Assembly (NCBI GenBank): GCA_021795535.1
Contig: JAJYPG010000101.1
Coordinates: 1 to 5,812, forward strand
DNA length: 5,812 nt
DNA from: Planctomycetota bacterium
GTDB taxonomy: Bacteria > Planctomycetota > Phycisphaerae > WQYP01
Direction: 5' to 3'
In this document: piece after piece, positions 5,374-5,812 of the stretch
How the letters are laid out: each line of letters begins with the position of its first letter
Numbering within the stretch: the stretch's first letter is position 1
Translations under genes and position numbers: made by a program
Notes under the pieces: generated by a model
What the model was told of the DNA's origin: nothing
Seen by the model: the letters and a program-made list of their open reading frames with translations, nothing else
Databases searched by the model: none

Positions 5374-5812
5374 GGATCTTTGCCAAACGCAATGGCCGCG
5401 AGTTTCACGCCCTCTGCCATGGTCAGATAGGGATGGAAACTTTCGCGAAGCTGTTGCACTGTAATACCGAATTTAATGGCCATGGCCAATTCCATCAGCA
5501 ATTCCGCTCCTTCCGGAGCCAAAATGCGGGCACCAAGCAACCGATCGGTTTTCTTGTCGCGGATAAGTGTGATCAGGCCGCGGGTATCGCGCGCGGCAAT
5601 GGCGCGAGGGACGTGACTTAGAGGCAATGCCGCAATTTCCGGATCGTGGCCTGATGCACGGGCCTGCCGCTCATCCATGCCAACACCCGCAACCTGCGGA
5701 TCGGTGAAGATCACCCATGGAAGCGCGGTATAGTCGGTTACACGATTCGCCTTGGTCAGCGCATTTTCCGCCACCAGCGCCCCTTCATACGCGGCGGTAT
5801 AAACGAACATAT
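5346..5812 (-). CDS. merA: Mercuric reductase MerA, C-terminal part (5' end outside the window)
   Basis: MerA is a cytoplasmic FAD-dependent enzyme that reduces Hg(II) to volatile Hg(0) with NADPH. About 155 residues of its C-terminal part are visible. They cover the end of the nucleotide-binding region (FVYTAAYEGALVAENAL) and the pyridine nucleotide-disulphide oxidoreductase dimerisation domain (from TDPQVAGVG onward). The family-specific PYLTMAEGVKLAA contains the tyrosine equivalent to the Hg-coordinating Tyr near the C-terminus. The protein ends KDPARLSCCAT. The vicinal Cys-Cys near the C-terminus takes Hg(II) and passes it to the active site, and it separates true MerA from dihydrolipoamide dehydrogenase and glutathione reductase. 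The frame starts with an ATG at 5810, but homologues continue upstream of that Phe-Val-Tyr, so this Met is internal. The FAD domain, the redox-active cysteines and any N-terminal MerP-like domain lie beyond the window. No merR, merT or merP is visible on this side. Confidence 0.93.
   Translation of the reverse strand, partial: MFVYTAAYEGALVAENALTKANRVTDYTALPWVIFTDPQVAGVGMDERQARASGHDPEIAALPLSHVPRAIAARDTRGLITLIRDKKTDRLLGARILAPEGAELLMELAMAIKFGITVQQLRESFHPYLTMAEGVKLAAIAFGKDPARLSCCAT

Overview
This window is a chromosomal stretch from a Gram-negative, double-membraned bacterium, most likely a planctomycete or close relative, possibly from a metagenome. The cell type follows from a predicted outer-membrane-type lipoprotein and a very long AsmA-like, inner-membrane-anchored periplasmic protein. 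The planctomycete lean is an inference from the style of the ArfB-like and lipoprotein sequences, which resemble proteins I associate with that phylum, and from weak Shine-Dalgarno use. It has not been tested by any search. Coding regions look moderately GC-rich by eye.

Layout, left to right. (1) Positions 1-164 hold no supported gene. They contain an 11-bp repeated motif and an extended -10 promoter placed so that transcription would begin at or next to the ATG. (2) Positions 165-611 (+) encode an ArfB/ICT1-type ribosome-rescue peptidyl-tRNA hydrolase. The catalytic GGQ loop and the basic C-terminal tail are both preserved, but one in-frame amber codon at 321-323 splits the gene. (3) Positions 612-836 lie between convergent genes and contain a diverged direct repeat and a hairpin. 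(4) Positions 837-4364 (-) encode a 1175-residue AsmA-superfamily protein. (5) Positions 4365-4531 are a spacer. Its +1 frame, relative to the upstream lipoprotein gene, stays open from that gene's CCC-TGA end to just before the AsmA ribosome binding site. (6) Positions 4532 to about 5170 (-) encode a small conserved lipoprotein of unknown function. It has no in-frame ATG. (7) Positions 5171-5345 are an AT-rich spacer with a possible -10 box. (8) Positions 5346-5812 (-) are the C-terminal part of mercuric reductase MerA, ending in the diagnostic vicinal cysteine pair. A hairpin plus T-run covers its stop codon.

The three minus-strand genes run merA, lipoprotein, AsmA-like. merA seems to end its own transcript. 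The lipoprotein and AsmA genes could share one transcript and both act in the envelope. The arfB-like gene is a separate convergent unit. I see no CRISPR array, tRNA, rRNA or insertion sequence. The two observations most worth checking are the amber codon inside an otherwise intact rescue-factor gene and the CCC-TGA end of the lipoprotein gene with its 50-codon open +1 extension. Both could be recoding, recent mutation or sequencing error.
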